Shown: positions 27,415 to 38,067 of the stretch, piece by piece
Layout: the number at the start of each line of letters is the position of its first letter
Numbering within the stretch: the first letter of the stretch is position 1
Source: Vulgatibacter incomptus
GTDB taxonomy: Bacteria > Myxococcota > Myxococcia > Myxococcales > Vulgatibacteraceae
Reading direction: 5' to 3'
Length of the DNA stretch: 64,000 nt
Assembly: GCF_001263175.1 (NCBI RefSeq)
Contig: NZ_CP012332.1
Span: 552,001 to 616,000, forward strand
The notes under the pieces: model-generated
Told to the model about the DNA's origin: nothing
The model's input: only the letters and a program-made list of their open reading frames with translations
Databases searched by the model: none
Position numbers and translations under genes: made by a program

Positions 27415-28011
27415 ATGATCCGCTCGTTCGCCATAGCCGTGGGAGCCGTAGTCGTCTTCTTCGCGTCCGTGGCGGGGGCGGACTGCGCCCCTTCCATAGG
27501 CGAGGACCTCTGTCCCCCCGGTGGCGTCGCGCAGGCGTTCCTCGCCACCGTAACCGATGTGTCAATGGATGCGTTCCTTCGGGTCGATGCGTTGACCCTT
27601 CGGGTCGACGACAGCTTCGGCTCCGACTTCGGAGAATCCGTGGAAATGGACACCCGTCCGCGGCTGATACCCGACAGAGTTGGTCTCGGCGATCGGGTCC
27701 TCGTCATCGTGGCGTCCAAGGGCCGACCGCAGGCGCCCTGGGCGCTGATCCACGTCGACGAGGCCGGGATGGTCCATTTCTGGGGGGAACGCGCGACACT
27801 TCCGGCCGAACGGGCCGCGTCGATCGCCGTCTCGCCGAATTGCTACGCAGAGGCGAACACGGAAGCGCCCACGCCTGAGTGCCTCGACGATACCGTCACC
27901 ACCTCCACGAACAGCTGCTCGTCGGGAGGAGGCGCCCCCGGCATCCTCTCGGCTGGCGCTGCGATGGCCCTCCTCGCCGCCCTACGCTCGAGGCGTCGCG
28001 TCACCGCGTAG
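27415..28011 (+). CDS. Array protein 2 (subtype 2), MYXO-CTERM-like tail
   Basis: The 198-residue product has the same signal peptide and tail as its neighbours (C-S-S-G-G-G-A-P, helix, R-S-R-R-R). The centre differs: it has G-E-S-V-E-M-D-T-R-P in place of G-D-E, an added D-R-V-G-L-G-D-R-V-L-V-I-V block, and lacks two of the early cysteines and the mid-protein Cys. Protein 4 shares all these features, defining subtype 2. The ATG has GGAGGGGAGAG upstream and the gap to gene 1 is 72 bases. A G6A run at 27782-27788 is out of slippery phase and the frame is intact. Confidence 0.82.
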   Translation: MIRSFAIAVGAVVVFFASVAGADCAPSIGEDLCPPGGVAQAFLATVTDVSMDAFLRVDALTLRVDDSFGSDFGESVEMDTRPRLIPDRVGLGDRVLVIVASKGRPQAPWALIHVDEAGMVHFWGERATLPAERAASIAVSPNCYAEANTEAPTPECLDDTVTTSTNSCSSGGGAPGILSAGAAMALLAALRSRRRVTA

Positions 28012-28045
28012 TCGATTGGCAGTGTTTCCGGCGCCCGGGCGGAAC

Positions 28046-28074
28046 TAGTGCCAGGGCGAATCGTCGGCTACACT
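28046..28074 (+). promoter_or_regulatory. Array promoter 2 (drives 28147)
   Basis: TAGTGC (28046-28051), a 17-base spacer with GGGCGAATC, and TACACT (28069-28074) lie 72 bases before the ATG at 28147. Confidence 0.65.
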
Positions 28075-28095
28075 TCATGTTCTCGGCCTCGCGGT

Positions 28096-28117
28096 GTCGT
28101 CGCACACGTGGGACGAC
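28096..28117 (+). promoter_or_regulatory. Leader hairpin of array gene 3
   Basis: GTCGTC / GACGAC with a 10-base loop sits at the same place in the leader as the hairpins of genes 1 and 2, with a different stem sequence. Confidence 0.35.
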
Positions 28118-28146
28118 GCGCAATTCGAGGCCGGAGGGGAGAGCAC

Positions 28147-28686
28147 ATGGTCCGGTCGATCGCAGTCGCTGTGGGAGCCGTAGTCGTCTTCTCCGCGTCA
28201 GTGGCAGGGGCAACAGACTGTGTGCCACCCTGCGGCTGGGACGTCTGCCCGCCGGCGGGCGTCGATCAGGCGTACCTGGCCACGGTGACCGACGTCTCGT
28301 CGCACGGGATGACCCTGCGGGTCGATGACACCTTCGGCTCGTTTGGCGTACGCGAAGGGGACGAGATATTCGTGGGACCGGACGGAACCGTTGGCGATCG
28401 GTACTTCGTCGTCGTGGATGTCAATTCTCGCCCGCAGAGGCTGCGCGTGGACGGCGCCGGCCTCGTCCACCTTTGCGGGGGATATGAAAGGATTCCGGTC
28501 GAACGGGCGGCGTCGATCGCCCTCGCGTCGAATTGCTACGAAGAGGCAAAGAAGGAGGGGCTGATGGCCGAGTGCCCCGATGGAAGCGGCTGCTCCTCGG
28601 GAAGCGGTGGCCCGGCCGTCCTCACGGCTGGCGCCGTGGCTGCCCTCTTCGCCGCCCTCCGCTCGCGGCGTCGCATGATCCCGTAG
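28147..28686 (+). CDS. Array protein 3 (subtype 1), MYXO-CTERM-like tail
   Basis: The 179-residue product is the closest match to protein 1. It shares the C-V-P-P-C-G-W-D-V-C-P cluster, 'ATVTDVSSHGMTLRVDDTFG', an E-G-D-E segment, 'GDRYFVVV', and V-H-L-C in the middle. The tail is C-S-S-G-S-G-G-P, a hydrophobic helix and R-S-R-R-R. The frame is open for 33 codons upstream; the ATG at 28147 is set by the paralogue alignment and the GGAGGGGAGAG ribosome site. It has its own array-type promoter. Confidence 0.83.
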   Translation: MVRSIAVAVGAVVVFSASVAGATDCVPPCGWDVCPPAGVDQAYLATVTDVSSHGMTLRVDDTFGSFGVREGDEIFVGPDGTVGDRYFVVVDVNSRPQRLRVDGAGLVHLCGGYERIPVERAASIALASNCYEEAKKEGLMAECPDGSGCSSGSGGPAVLTAGAVAALFAALRSRRRMIP

Positions 28687-28803
28687 CCGACTCGCGGCCA
28701 TGTCTCGCCGCACCCGGGCGGGCGCTCATCGTTTGGCCGGGCTGCGGCGGTCGTCCGCGCCTCTTCCGGCCGCCTACGGAGACGACGCTCCGCTCGGGCA
28801 GAA

Positions 28804-28832
28804 TTGTGACCGAGCGAATCATCGGCTACGCT
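28804..28832 (+). promoter_or_regulatory. Array promoter 3 (drives 28907 and probably 29548)
   Basis: TTGTGA (28804-28809), a 17-base spacer with GAGCGAATC, and TACGCT (28827-28832) lie 74 bases before the ATG at 28907. The rest of the 28687-28906 gap holds nothing else I can support. Confidence 0.65.
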
Positions 28833-28906
28833 TGACCGTGTCGGCCTCGCAGTGTCGTCGCGTATGGGGACGCTTCGCATGACTCGAGGCTGGAAGGGGA
28901 GGGAAC

Positions 28907-29482
28907 ATGGTTCGCTCGTTCGCCGTCGCAGTGGGAGCCGTAGTCGTCTTCTTTGCGTCCGTGGCGGGGGCGCAATGCCTTCCTTCCATCGACTATGAGC
29001 TCTGTCCCCCGGGAGGCGTCGCGCGGCCGTTCCTGGCCACCGTGACCGCGGTGTCGGCGGATGGGTTGACCCTCCGGGTCGACGACCGTTTCGGCTCGGA
29101 GGGCGTCGGAGAATCGGTCGAGGTGAATACCCGGCCGGACATGTCACCCGACCGAGTCGGTCTCGGCGATCGGCTCCTCGTCATTCTGGCGGCCGACCGC
29201 GAACCGCAGGCGCCCTGGGCGCTGATGCGCGTCGACGACGCCGGAGTGGTCCATTTTGTGGGGGAACGCGCGGAGATCTCGGTCGAACGCGCCGCGTCGA
29301 TCGCCCTCTCGCCGGATTGCATCGATCAGGCGACCACGGAAGTGCCCGTCAAGGAGTGCCGCGATATGATCGCCGTCACCACCTGCTCTTCGGGAGGAGG
29401 AGGCGCGCCCGCCATCCTCACGGTCGGCGCCGTGGTGGCCCTCTTCGCCTCCCTCCGCTCACGGCGGCGCGTCAACGAGTAG
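28907..29482 (+). CDS. Array protein 4 (subtype 2), MYXO-CTERM-like tail
   Basis: The 191-residue product pairs with protein 2. Both have the early S-I-x-x-x-L-C-P-P-G-G-V-A, then G-E-S-V-E-x-x-T-R-P, a D-R-V-G-L-G-D-R block and 'PQAPWAL'. The tail is C-S-S-G-G-G-G-A-P, helix, R-S-R-R-R. The signal peptide is almost identical in sequence to that of protein 1, pointing to recent duplication or gene conversion. AAGGGGAGGG precedes the ATG. Confidence 0.83.
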   Translation: MVRSFAVAVGAVVVFFASVAGAQCLPSIDYELCPPGGVARPFLATVTAVSADGLTLRVDDRFGSEGVGESVEVNTRPDMSPDRVGLGDRLLVILAADREPQAPWALMRVDDAGVVHFVGERAEISVERAASIALSPDCIDQATTEVPVKECRDMIAVTTCSSGGGGAPAILTVGAVVALFASLRSRRRVNE

Positions 29483-29547
29483 CCGACTCGCGCTGCCGTC
29501 GCGCACGAGTGACACGACCTATGTTTCGAGGCTGCAGGGGAGAGCAC

Positions 29548-30114
29548 ATGGTCCGGTCGTTCGCCGTCGCTGTGGGAGCCGCAGTCGTTTCCTTTGCGTC
29601 CGTGGCGAGGGCGGACTGTGTGCCACCTTGCGGGAGCTACCTCTGCCCGTCCCCCGGGGTCGCGCAGGCCCTCCTGGTCACAGTGATCGAGGTCACCGAC
29701 GATTCGACCACCCTGCGGGTGGATGACACGTTCGGCTCGGACGGGGCTCGCGAGGGAGACGAATTGAGCGTGGAGCGATGGCAGGCGCCTATGGCCGAGC
29801 CTCGAAGCCGGTTCTACTTCGCCGTGCCGGCCCCGAGCGGGAGGTGGAACCCAGGTTCCCTGCTGCCGGTCGACGAGTCCGGCCAGGTCCGGTGTGAAGG
29901 CGGAAGGACGATCCCTCTCGAACGCGCCGCCGCCATGAGTCTCTCGGCGAACTGCGAACGGGAGGCGGCGGAGGAAGGGCTCATGCCGGAATGCCACGAC
30001 GTGATTTCCGCCGTCGGCTGCTCGTCGTGGGGCGGCGACCCCGCCGTTCTCCCGGTCGGCGCCGTGGCGGCGCTTCTCGCTGCTCTCCGCCTCCGGCGGC
30101 GCGCCATCGCTTAG
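29548..30114 (+). CDS. Array protein 5 (subtype 1, divergent), MYXO-CTERM-like tail
   Basis: The 188-residue product keeps the subtype 1 cluster C-V-P-P-C-G-S-Y-L-C-P, the core 'TTLRVDDTFG' and V-R-C. The strand after the core is replaced by an unrelated stretch around 'WQAPMAEPRSRFYF'. The tail also drifts: C-S-S-W-G-G-D-P, helix, R-L-R-R-R. The gap to gene 4 is only 65 bases and lacks an array promoter, so it is probably co-transcribed with gene 4. The ATG at 29548 is placed by the alignment and CAGGGGAGAG. Confidence 0.8.
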   Translation: MVRSFAVAVGAAVVSFASVARADCVPPCGSYLCPSPGVAQALLVTVIEVTDDSTTLRVDDTFGSDGAREGDELSVERWQAPMAEPRSRFYFAVPAPSGRWNPGSLLPVDESGQVRCEGGRTIPLERAAAMSLSANCEREAAEEGLMPECHDVISAVGCSSWGGDPAVLPVGAVAALLAALRLRRRAIA

Positions 30115-30192
30115 ACGACTCGCGGCGTCGCACCTCACGTGGCAAGACCTCCGCGGCCCACCTCGCCGAACCGCTCGTCGTCGGGACTCGCG

Positions 30193-30223
30193 CTGCCCCC
30201 GGGCCGGAGTGGTCCGGGGGCAG
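30193..30223. terminator. Bidirectional hairpin closing the array
   Basis: A perfect 10-bp stem, CTGCCCCCGG / CCGGGGGCAG, lies between the convergent array gene 5 and the Cys-rich repeat lipoprotein. No T-tract. Confidence 0.6.
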
Positions 30224-30237
30224 TAGGTGCGTGAGCG

Positions 30238-31917
30238 TCAGGGCGCTTCGTGGATCCAGAGGAAGAAGGGATCTGGCACCGGCGGCCCGTGCTCGAAGAC
30301 CCACACGCTGTAGCGGCCGGAGGCGGGCGCCGTCAGCACCATCCGAGGACATCCGCCCACTCCGCTCCTCATGTCCGAGTCGATCGGGCGGATGGAGGGA
30401 TCGTAGAGGTTGACGTAGGGCGGCGTCGGGGGTGGCCCGGGCGGCTGATGGCACTCGTAGGGAGCGCCCATGAAGAGATCGATGAGGTAGGAGTGTCCGG
30501 CCTCCGCTTGGAATGAGTAGACGAGCGCCTGTTGATTGAGGGATCGGGTGACCCACCGGCCGACCGGTACCGTCACGCCGAACGGCGCGCTCTGTTCCTG
30601 GTTGTTCGTGTCGAAGAACTCGATCTGGCAGGTGGCGCTGCAGCCCGAGCCGATGGAGGCGCCCCGGTCGTCGCAGGTCTCCGGCGGGTCGATGATGCCG
30701 TCGCCGCAGGTGATCAGGTGGCAGCTGCCGCCACGGGGCGGGCACGCGTAGCCCGGCTCCAGCCTGCACGTCGCGGAGCAGCCGTCCCCGTTCACGAGGT
30801 TTCCGTCGTCACATTCTTCGCCGGCGCCCCGGAGTCCGTCGCCGCAGACGTTCGCGGTGCAGAGTCGGCCCGGAACGGCGCAGGTGAATCCAGGCTCGAT
30901 CGTCTTGCAGTCTGCGCTGCAGCCATCGCCGCCCACATGGTTGCCGTCGTCGCAGGCTTCGGTCGGGCCCACGATGCCGTCGCCGCACCGATCCTTGGTG
31001 AAGACGATGACCGACGGGGCGGCGGTCCACGGCTGGCCATTTCGCGTGGAGGCCACGATCACGAGGAGCTGGCCGGGTTGGATCACGAGGTCCTGGACGT
31101 CGGGGTGAAAGGTGTCTCCCGATCCAACGTCACCTTCGAGGCAGTTCGAGGTCGGAGCCCAGGGATCGAAGGGGAAGCGGTAGGCGAGGAGCAGGCCGCT
31201 GTTGCTGTCGGCGAAGGTCGCGCGAGCATGGATGCGCTGGGCGAATCCCGTCGCGTTCACGATCGGGAAGGCCAGGAACAGGTCCGTCGAATCGGAATCC
31301 GGCAGACAGTCGCTGCCCGCGCGGCCCCACCAGTCCGGGCTTCGTGCCGTGGTCAGTGCGATGGATCCGCCGGGATTCGCGATCGGCTGGCCTTCCCAGG
31401 TGCACGTAGAGGAGCATCCGTCGCCCGACCGCGTGTTGCCGTCGTCGCATTCCTCTCCGGGATCGACGACCCCGTCGCCGCAGGAATGGCCGCCGCCCGT
31501 GCCGCCGGTGCCTGCCGTTCCGCCGCTGCCGCCCGTGCCGTCGTCGCCGGCCGTTCCGCCGATTCCGCCCGTGCCGTCGTCGCCGGCCGTTCCGCCGTTT
31601 CCGCCCGTGCCGTCGCTGCCGGCCGTTCCGCCGTTGCCGCCCGTGCCGTCGCTTCCGGCTGTTCCGCCGTTGCCGCCCGTGCCGTCGCTGCCGGCCGTTC
31701 CGCCGTTGCCGCCCGTGCCGTCGCTTCCGGCTGTGCCACCGCTGCCGCCCGTGCCGTCGCTGCCGGCCGTGCCGCCGCTGCCCGCCGTGCCACCGCTTCC
31801 GCCGGTGTTGGTGAGGCCGGGATCGTTCTGGCTGGTTCCGCACGCCGTCGCGCCGAGCAGCGCGACGGCCAGGATCAGGGTACCTCGCGTGAATGACGTC
31901 GACGCCTCCTGTTTCAT
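30238..31917 (-). CDS. Lipoprotein with Gly-rich linker and Myxococcus-type Cys-rich repeats
   Basis: The 559-residue product has a signal peptide with lipobox G-A-T-A-C and about 100 residues of 12-residue linker repeats (type GGTAGSDGTGGN). Four to five cysteine-rich units follow, of the form C-G-D-G-x-x-x-P-x-E-x-C-D-D-G-N-x-x-x-G-D-G-C-S. This is the DUF4215/myxobacterial disulfide repeat, found in exported myxobacterial proteins. Between the first and second repeats lies a beta-rich domain (residues about 165-255), and another ends the protein (from about residue 420). I chose the ATG at 31917 as the start of the signal peptide; the ribosome site is weak. Probably an adhesin-like surface protein. 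Confidence 0.87.
   Translation of the reverse strand: MKQEASTSFTRGTLILAVALLGATACGTSQNDPGLTNTGGSGGTAGSGGTAGSDGTGGSGGTAGSDGTGGNGGTAGSDGTGGNGGTAGSDGTGGNGGTAGSDGTGGNGGTAGDDGTGGIGGTAGDDGTGGSGGTAGTGGTGGGHSCGDGVVDPGEECDDGNTRSGDGCSSTCTWEGQPIANPGGSIALTTARSPDWWGRAGSDCLPDSDSTDLFLAFPIVNATGFAQRIHARATFADSNSGLLLAYRFPFDPWAPTSNCLEGDVGSGDTFHPDVQDLVIQPGQLLVIVASTRNGQPWTAAPSVIVFTKDRCGDGIVGPTEACDDGNHVGGDGCSADCKTIEPGFTCAVPGRLCTANVCGDGLRGAGEECDDGNLVNGDGCSATCRLEPGYACPPRGGSCHLITCGDGIIDPPETCDDRGASIGSGCSATCQIEFFDTNNQEQSAPFGVTVPVGRWVTRSLNQQALVYSFQAEAGHSYLIDLFMGAPYECHQPPGPPPTPPYVNLYDPSIRPIDSDMRSGVGGCPRMVLTAPASGRYSVWVFEHGPPVPDPFFLWIHEAP
31500..31803 (-). repeat. 36-bp tandem repeat coding for the lipoprotein linker, with 72-bp higher-order period
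   Basis: About eight 12-codon units repeat in frame. Two synonymous variants of the unit, one with CTGCCGGCC and one with CTTCCGGCT on the plus strand, alternate at least twice, giving a 72-bp super-unit. This suggests that the linker grew by duplication of unit pairs. Confidence 0.8.
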
Positions 31918-32060
31918 GAGCGAGGCGTCGAAGCGTATTTTCGGTTTCCGTCCGTTGTGAAGTCGCCACCCTCGGCAAATGTCCGCTGGTGGACAGATTC
32001 GAGAGCCCGAGACGTCAAGCGACGCGAGACGGGGTCGTGCGAAGGGGCGACGGGTCGGGC

Positions 32061-32867
32061 TCAGACCTCGGGCTTGGTGACCCGGAAGACGATCCACGGC
32101 GGGAGGAGGAGCCTCTCGAAGCCGACGAGGCCAACCTCGTCACAGAGCCGGCGTAGCTCCGCCTCCTCGAAGCGGCGGATGCCCACCTTGCGCTCCAGGC
32201 GGTCGAGGGGCTTGAGGCCCTCGAGAAGCGTGGCGCAGACGAAGGCGCCGCCCGGCGCGAGGGTACGGGCCACCTCGGCGAGGACCTGCGAGGGCTCGTC
32301 GTAGAGGTGCAGCGCGGCGACGTCGAGGACGCCGGCGAAGACCTCGTCGCGGAAGGGGAGGTGTGCGGCGTCGGCGCGGATGAGCTCGACGGTGGCGCCG
32401 CTCTCGCTGAGCTGGTGGTGGGCCTCCTCGAGCATCGCCGCGGAGCGATCGAGGCCGAAGACCGGGCCGGCGCCGGGTCGCATGGCGAGGTCGCGGGCGA
32501 GATGGCCGGTGCCGCACGAGAGGTCGAGGAGCGGCGCGCCCGGTGGTGGCGCGAGGAGGGCCCGGGCGAGGAAGCGCTCGCTCTCCGCGTCGAGGGAGAG
32601 GCGGGAGAGGGCGGGCCGCAGGCCGCGCTCGTAGAAGCGGGCGACCGGCCGGAGCTCCATGGCCCGCTGGGCGAGGGAGCGGCGCAGCGGAGGTGCGTGA
32701 TCCGGCGGCACGAGGAGGTCGAGGATCCCCTCGGCGAGGGGGTAGGCCATGTGGCAGGTGGCGCACCGGACGGGGCCGAAGCCCAGGAGCGCCTTGTCGC
32801 CTTCGGCCTCGAGGGGCCCGCCGCCGCATCGGGGGCAGCGGAGCAGGGCGAGGGAGGAACGTCTCAC
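32061..32867 (-). CDS. SAM-dependent methyltransferase with N-terminal zinc ribbon
   Basis: The 268-residue class I methyltransferase begins with a zinc-ribbon-like C-P-R-C plus C-A-T-C pair (residues about 11-38), as in RlmA and Trm112-linked enzymes. The SAM-binding motif I is L-D-L-S-C-G-T-G-H-L-A, followed by a D-R-S-A-A-M-L helix and 'DAAHLPFRDEVFAGVLDV'. The zinc ribbon suggests an rRNA or small-molecule substrate; neither can be chosen here. It runs on the same strand as the repeat lipoprotein, with 143 bases between them. Confidence 0.85.
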   Translation of the reverse strand: MRRSSLALLRCPRCGGGPLEAEGDKALLGFGPVRCATCHMAYPLAEGILDLLVPPDHAPPLRRSLAQRAMELRPVARFYERGLRPALSRLSLDAESERFLARALLAPPPGAPLLDLSCGTGHLARDLAMRPGAGPVFGLDRSAAMLEEAHHQLSESGATVELIRADAAHLPFRDEVFAGVLDVAALHLYDEPSQVLAEVARTLAPGGAFVCATLLEGLKPLDRLERKVGIRRFEEAELRRLCDEVGLVGFERLLLPPWIVFRVTKPEV

Positions 32868-33009
32868 GATTGGCCCACCCTACCAGCTCGGGCGGTGCCT
32901 ACCAGCGCAAAGCCGAGACGCTGCACCAGCGAGCGGCCCCGGTTGCGTAGCGCCCGAGCCCGTCCGTGGTAGGCTGATGCAAATTCGTTCAATCATGAGG
33001 GGGGTCGAG

Positions 33010-33480
33010 ATGCTCCGTTTCGCCAGCGTGTTTGTCGGAACCTTGGTGGCCGCGTTCTCGTTGCAGGGATGTGGGGGCAATCTCCCTGCGGGCAAGTCTT
33101 GCACGGCCGTAGCGTGCTCGGATTCGGTGCGCGTCGACCTCCAAGGGTTGGACGCGATCGAGCCCGTTCGCATCGAGGGCGCCTTCGTCGTCGGTGGCGA
33201 GCGACGCGAGTTCTGGTGCGATATCAGCGAGCATCAGGGCTCCCCGGACTGGACGGTCGGCTGCGACCAGAAGCGGGTCTGGATCAATGACATCGCCAGT
33301 GCCGCCCCGGAGGAGCTCGAGGTCGAGGTCGTCGTCGCCGCCGCCGACGGGGGCGACCTGGTTTTCCGCGGCAAGGTGCGACCGACCTACCACGTCGAGC
33401 AGGACTTCAACGGTCCCGGCTGCGGGACGTGCGCCCACGGGACGGCCACCGCGATCGTGGCTCCCGAAGGCGCACGCTGA
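33010..33480 (+). CDS. Small lipoprotein of unknown function
   Basis: The 156-residue product has a short signal peptide with lipobox S-L-Q-G-C. The mature part has Cys residues at both ends and a beta-rich centre ('EELEVEVVVAAADGGDLVF'). GAGGGGGG lies before the ATG at 33010; an in-frame ATG at 32995 is also possible. I do not recognise a family. It is convergent with the DUF2267 gene, with only 21 bases between. Confidence 0.75.
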   Translation: MLRFASVFVGTLVAAFSLQGCGGNLPAGKSCTAVACSDSVRVDLQGLDAIEPVRIEGAFVVGGERREFWCDISEHQGSPDWTVGCDQKRVWINDIASAAPEELEVEVVVAAADGGDLVFRGKVRPTYHVEQDFNGPGCGTCAHGTATAIVAPEGAR

Positions 33481-33501
33481 AGACGACGCGGCCCGTCGCC
33501 T

Positions 33502-33972
33502 CTAAATCGGCAGCATCCAAAGCTCCTTGAGGTCCCCGGGGAGCATGTTGCTGAAGTCCTCGAACTCGCCCTCGGAGATCTGGTTGCGCACCGCCGCGAC
33601 CACCGCGCGGATGATCGGCTCGACCTGGTCCACCGGCTTCTTCAGGTCGGCGGCCACGATCTGGAAGAGCTCGTCCTTGCCGTACTTCTCACTGGGCTTG
33701 CCCGCGTGGATGTTGCAGCTCACGAGCAGCTCGCGGAGCTTGAGCGGGAGCTGGGCCTCCAGATCCCGGGCCTCCTCGCCGAAGACCCGCCGCTCGAAGG
33801 CGCAGAGCACCGACACGGCGGCGCACTCGGCCATCTCCATGTCGAACTTGCCGATCTCGCACAGATCCTTGAGGAAGGCCTTGTAGGTGCTCCCGGTGCG
33901 CGACTCGTGGCGCTCGTGGCGGCGCTCGGGCGTCGGTGGCGGCCGCCGGCCTGGTTCCAATTCCTCTGCCAT
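33502..33972 (-). CDS. DUF2267-domain protein
   Basis: The 156-residue product resembles DUF2267 proteins, small helical domains related to the UbiQ/DUF2267 cytosolic family. It shows 'FERRVFGEEARDLEAQLP', 'KLRELLV' and the acidic C-terminal half. There is no signal peptide. The first 28 residues are charged and probably disordered. It has an exceptional ribosome site, a full GGAGGTGA, suggesting high expression. It lies downstream of uvrA on the same strand, 96 bases away. Confidence 0.75.
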   Translation of the reverse strand: MAEELEPGRRPPPTPERRHERHESRTGSTYKAFLKDLCEIGKFDMEMAECAAVSVLCAFERRVFGEEARDLEAQLPLKLRELLVSCNIHAGKPSEKYGKDELFQIVAADLKKPVDQVEPIIRAVVAAVRNQISEGEFEDFSNMLPGDLKELWMLPI

Positions 33973-33978
33973 CGAAAA

Positions 33979-33986
33979 TCACCTCC
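33979..33986 (-). promoter_or_regulatory. Full-consensus ribosome binding site
   Basis: GGAGGTGA, six bases before the ATG at 33972, is the full complement of the 16S rRNA tail. Confidence 0.75.
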
Positions 33987-34068
33987 GATCCGAATGGTGG
34001 GCACCGGATCGGGGTCGCGCACGGGGCCGCCAGCATGGGGGCGGCCGCGTTCGCACACGCAGCTCTCG

Positions 34069-36930
<2,862 letters not shown>

Positions 36931-37242
36931 CGTCAGGTGACCATCCGTTCAGGCAGGGGAGGCTTCGTATAGCCCGGCGCGGGCCACGCTGTCGAGGACC
37001 TCCAGTCGATGGGGATCAACCGACGGGAGCCTCACGGCCCTCCCGTCTTGGCCGGTCTTTTCGGCCGGCCGCCCGGCTCCCGCCCGGCCCCGACCGGCCG
37101 ACGGGACCCGACCCTCTCGCTGAAGTGCTACGGCGGGGCCGCATCGAAATGACTGATAGGCAACTTAACTTGACTTGATAGGTATGTCGGGCGACATCCC
37201 ATACGCCCCCATATGGGGACGAGTCCACGTCAGGAGCGCGAA
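36931..37242. other. 312-base gap upstream of the roadblock operon
   Basis: The gap is strikingly G+C-rich in its first two thirds and A+T-richer near 37150-37200. There, TTGACT (37170-37175) could be a -35 box, though no convincing -10 box follows at 17 bases. No coding frame is supported. Confidence 0.4.
37207..37218. promoter_or_regulatory. Perfect 12-bp palindrome upstream of the roadblock operon
   Basis: CCCCATATGGGG lies 25 bases before the ATG at 37243, between the likely promoter and the AGGAG ribosome site. It could be a repressor site or an RNA hairpin. Confidence 0.35.
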
Positions 37243-37650
37243 ATGGGAAGAATGGATGATGCTTGCAAGAACGTGGTGACCGCCGTCGAAGGCGCGATCG
37301 CTTGCGGCGTAGTCGACCTCGACACCGGGATGCTGCTCGGGATCAACAACGGCGCCCAGTACACCCAGACCCTGAACGAGATCGTCGCCGCGGCGACGAT
37401 GGACATGTTCCGCGGTCCGAACATCATGCGCATCCAGCAGATGGTGCGGGTCCACCGGGGCCTCCCGGAGAACGGCGAGAACTACTTCGACGAGGTCCAC
37501 ATCGTCTCGAAGAACAACTTCCACTTCGCGAAGACGCTGCGGGGCGGGCGGGCGGTCATCATGCTCGTCACCCGCAAGTCGACGAACATCGGCATGGGCT
37601 GGGCGCAGCTCCGGGCCGCGATCCCGTCGGTCGAGCCGCTGGTTCCGTAA
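37243..37650 (+). CDS. Roadblock/LC7-like protein 1
   Basis: The 135-residue product has the layout of roadblock/LC7 domains: a first helix, 'GAIACGVVDLDTGMLLGI', and a long central helix before two strands ('GENYFDEVHIVSKNNFHF', 'RAVIMLVT'). Such proteins regulate small Ras-like GTPases such as MglA in myxobacteria. No GTPase gene lies beside it. AGGAG precedes the ATG at 37243. A second, shorter roadblock-like gene follows 33 bases later, and then a DUF4388-like gene. Confidence 0.7.
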   Translation: MGRMDDACKNVVTAVEGAIACGVVDLDTGMLLGINNGAQYTQTLNEIVAAATMDMFRGPNIMRIQQMVRVHRGLPENGENYFDEVHIVSKNNFHFAKTLRGGRAVIMLVTRKSTNIGMGWAQLRAAIPSVEPLVP

Positions 37651-37683
37651 GCACTCTCCGTGCAAGGTGGGCGAGACCGGAAG

Positions 37684-38067
37684 ATGAGAGAGCTCCTCAC
37701 GCGAGCCTTCGAGCAGGTGCCCGGCTGCATCGCCGCTGCCGTGGCGGACTCGCGAGGCGGCGTGCACGCTGCCCTCCCCGACACCCCTTCGGTGGTCGAG
37801 AAGCTCGAGCTCGCCGCCGCTGCCGCGTCCTGCCTCTTCGACGCGTCCCGCGTCACTCACGCCGTGTCCCCGGAAGCCGCCGACGCCCCGTCGAACGAGC
37901 TCCCCAGGGAAGCGGTGATCGTCGCGGCCGACGAACTCCACGTATTCCAGCGCTGGAACGAGGACCTCGTCCTGATCGCAGTCTGCACGCTCGATCCCCG
38001 CTTCCTGGGAAAGATCCTCAGCGAGACTCGACACCTGCTCTCGGAAGCGCGGAGCGCGACGCGATGA
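37684..38067 (+). CDS. Roadblock/LC7-like protein 2
   Basis: The 127-residue product looks like a diverged roadblock domain: 'CIAAAVADSRGGVHAALP', a helix rich in Ala, then 'REAVIVAADELHVFQRW' and 'EDLVLIAVCTLDPRFLGK'. It may pair with protein 1 as a hetero-complex. Its stop codon overlaps the ATG of the next gene by four bases (ATGA). GGAAG lies before its own ATG. Confidence 0.6.
   Translation: MRELLTRAFEQVPGCIAAAVADSRGGVHAALPDTPSVVEKLELAAAAASCLFDASRVTHAVSPEAADAPSNELPREAVIVAADELHVFQRWNEDLVLIAVCTLDPRFLGKILSETRHLLSEARSATR

Noticed and set aside
27782-27788. G6A run inside array gene 2 as a third slippery site
   Set aside because: It is out of phase with the codons (TGG-GGG-GAA), and the gene is continuous with its paralogues.
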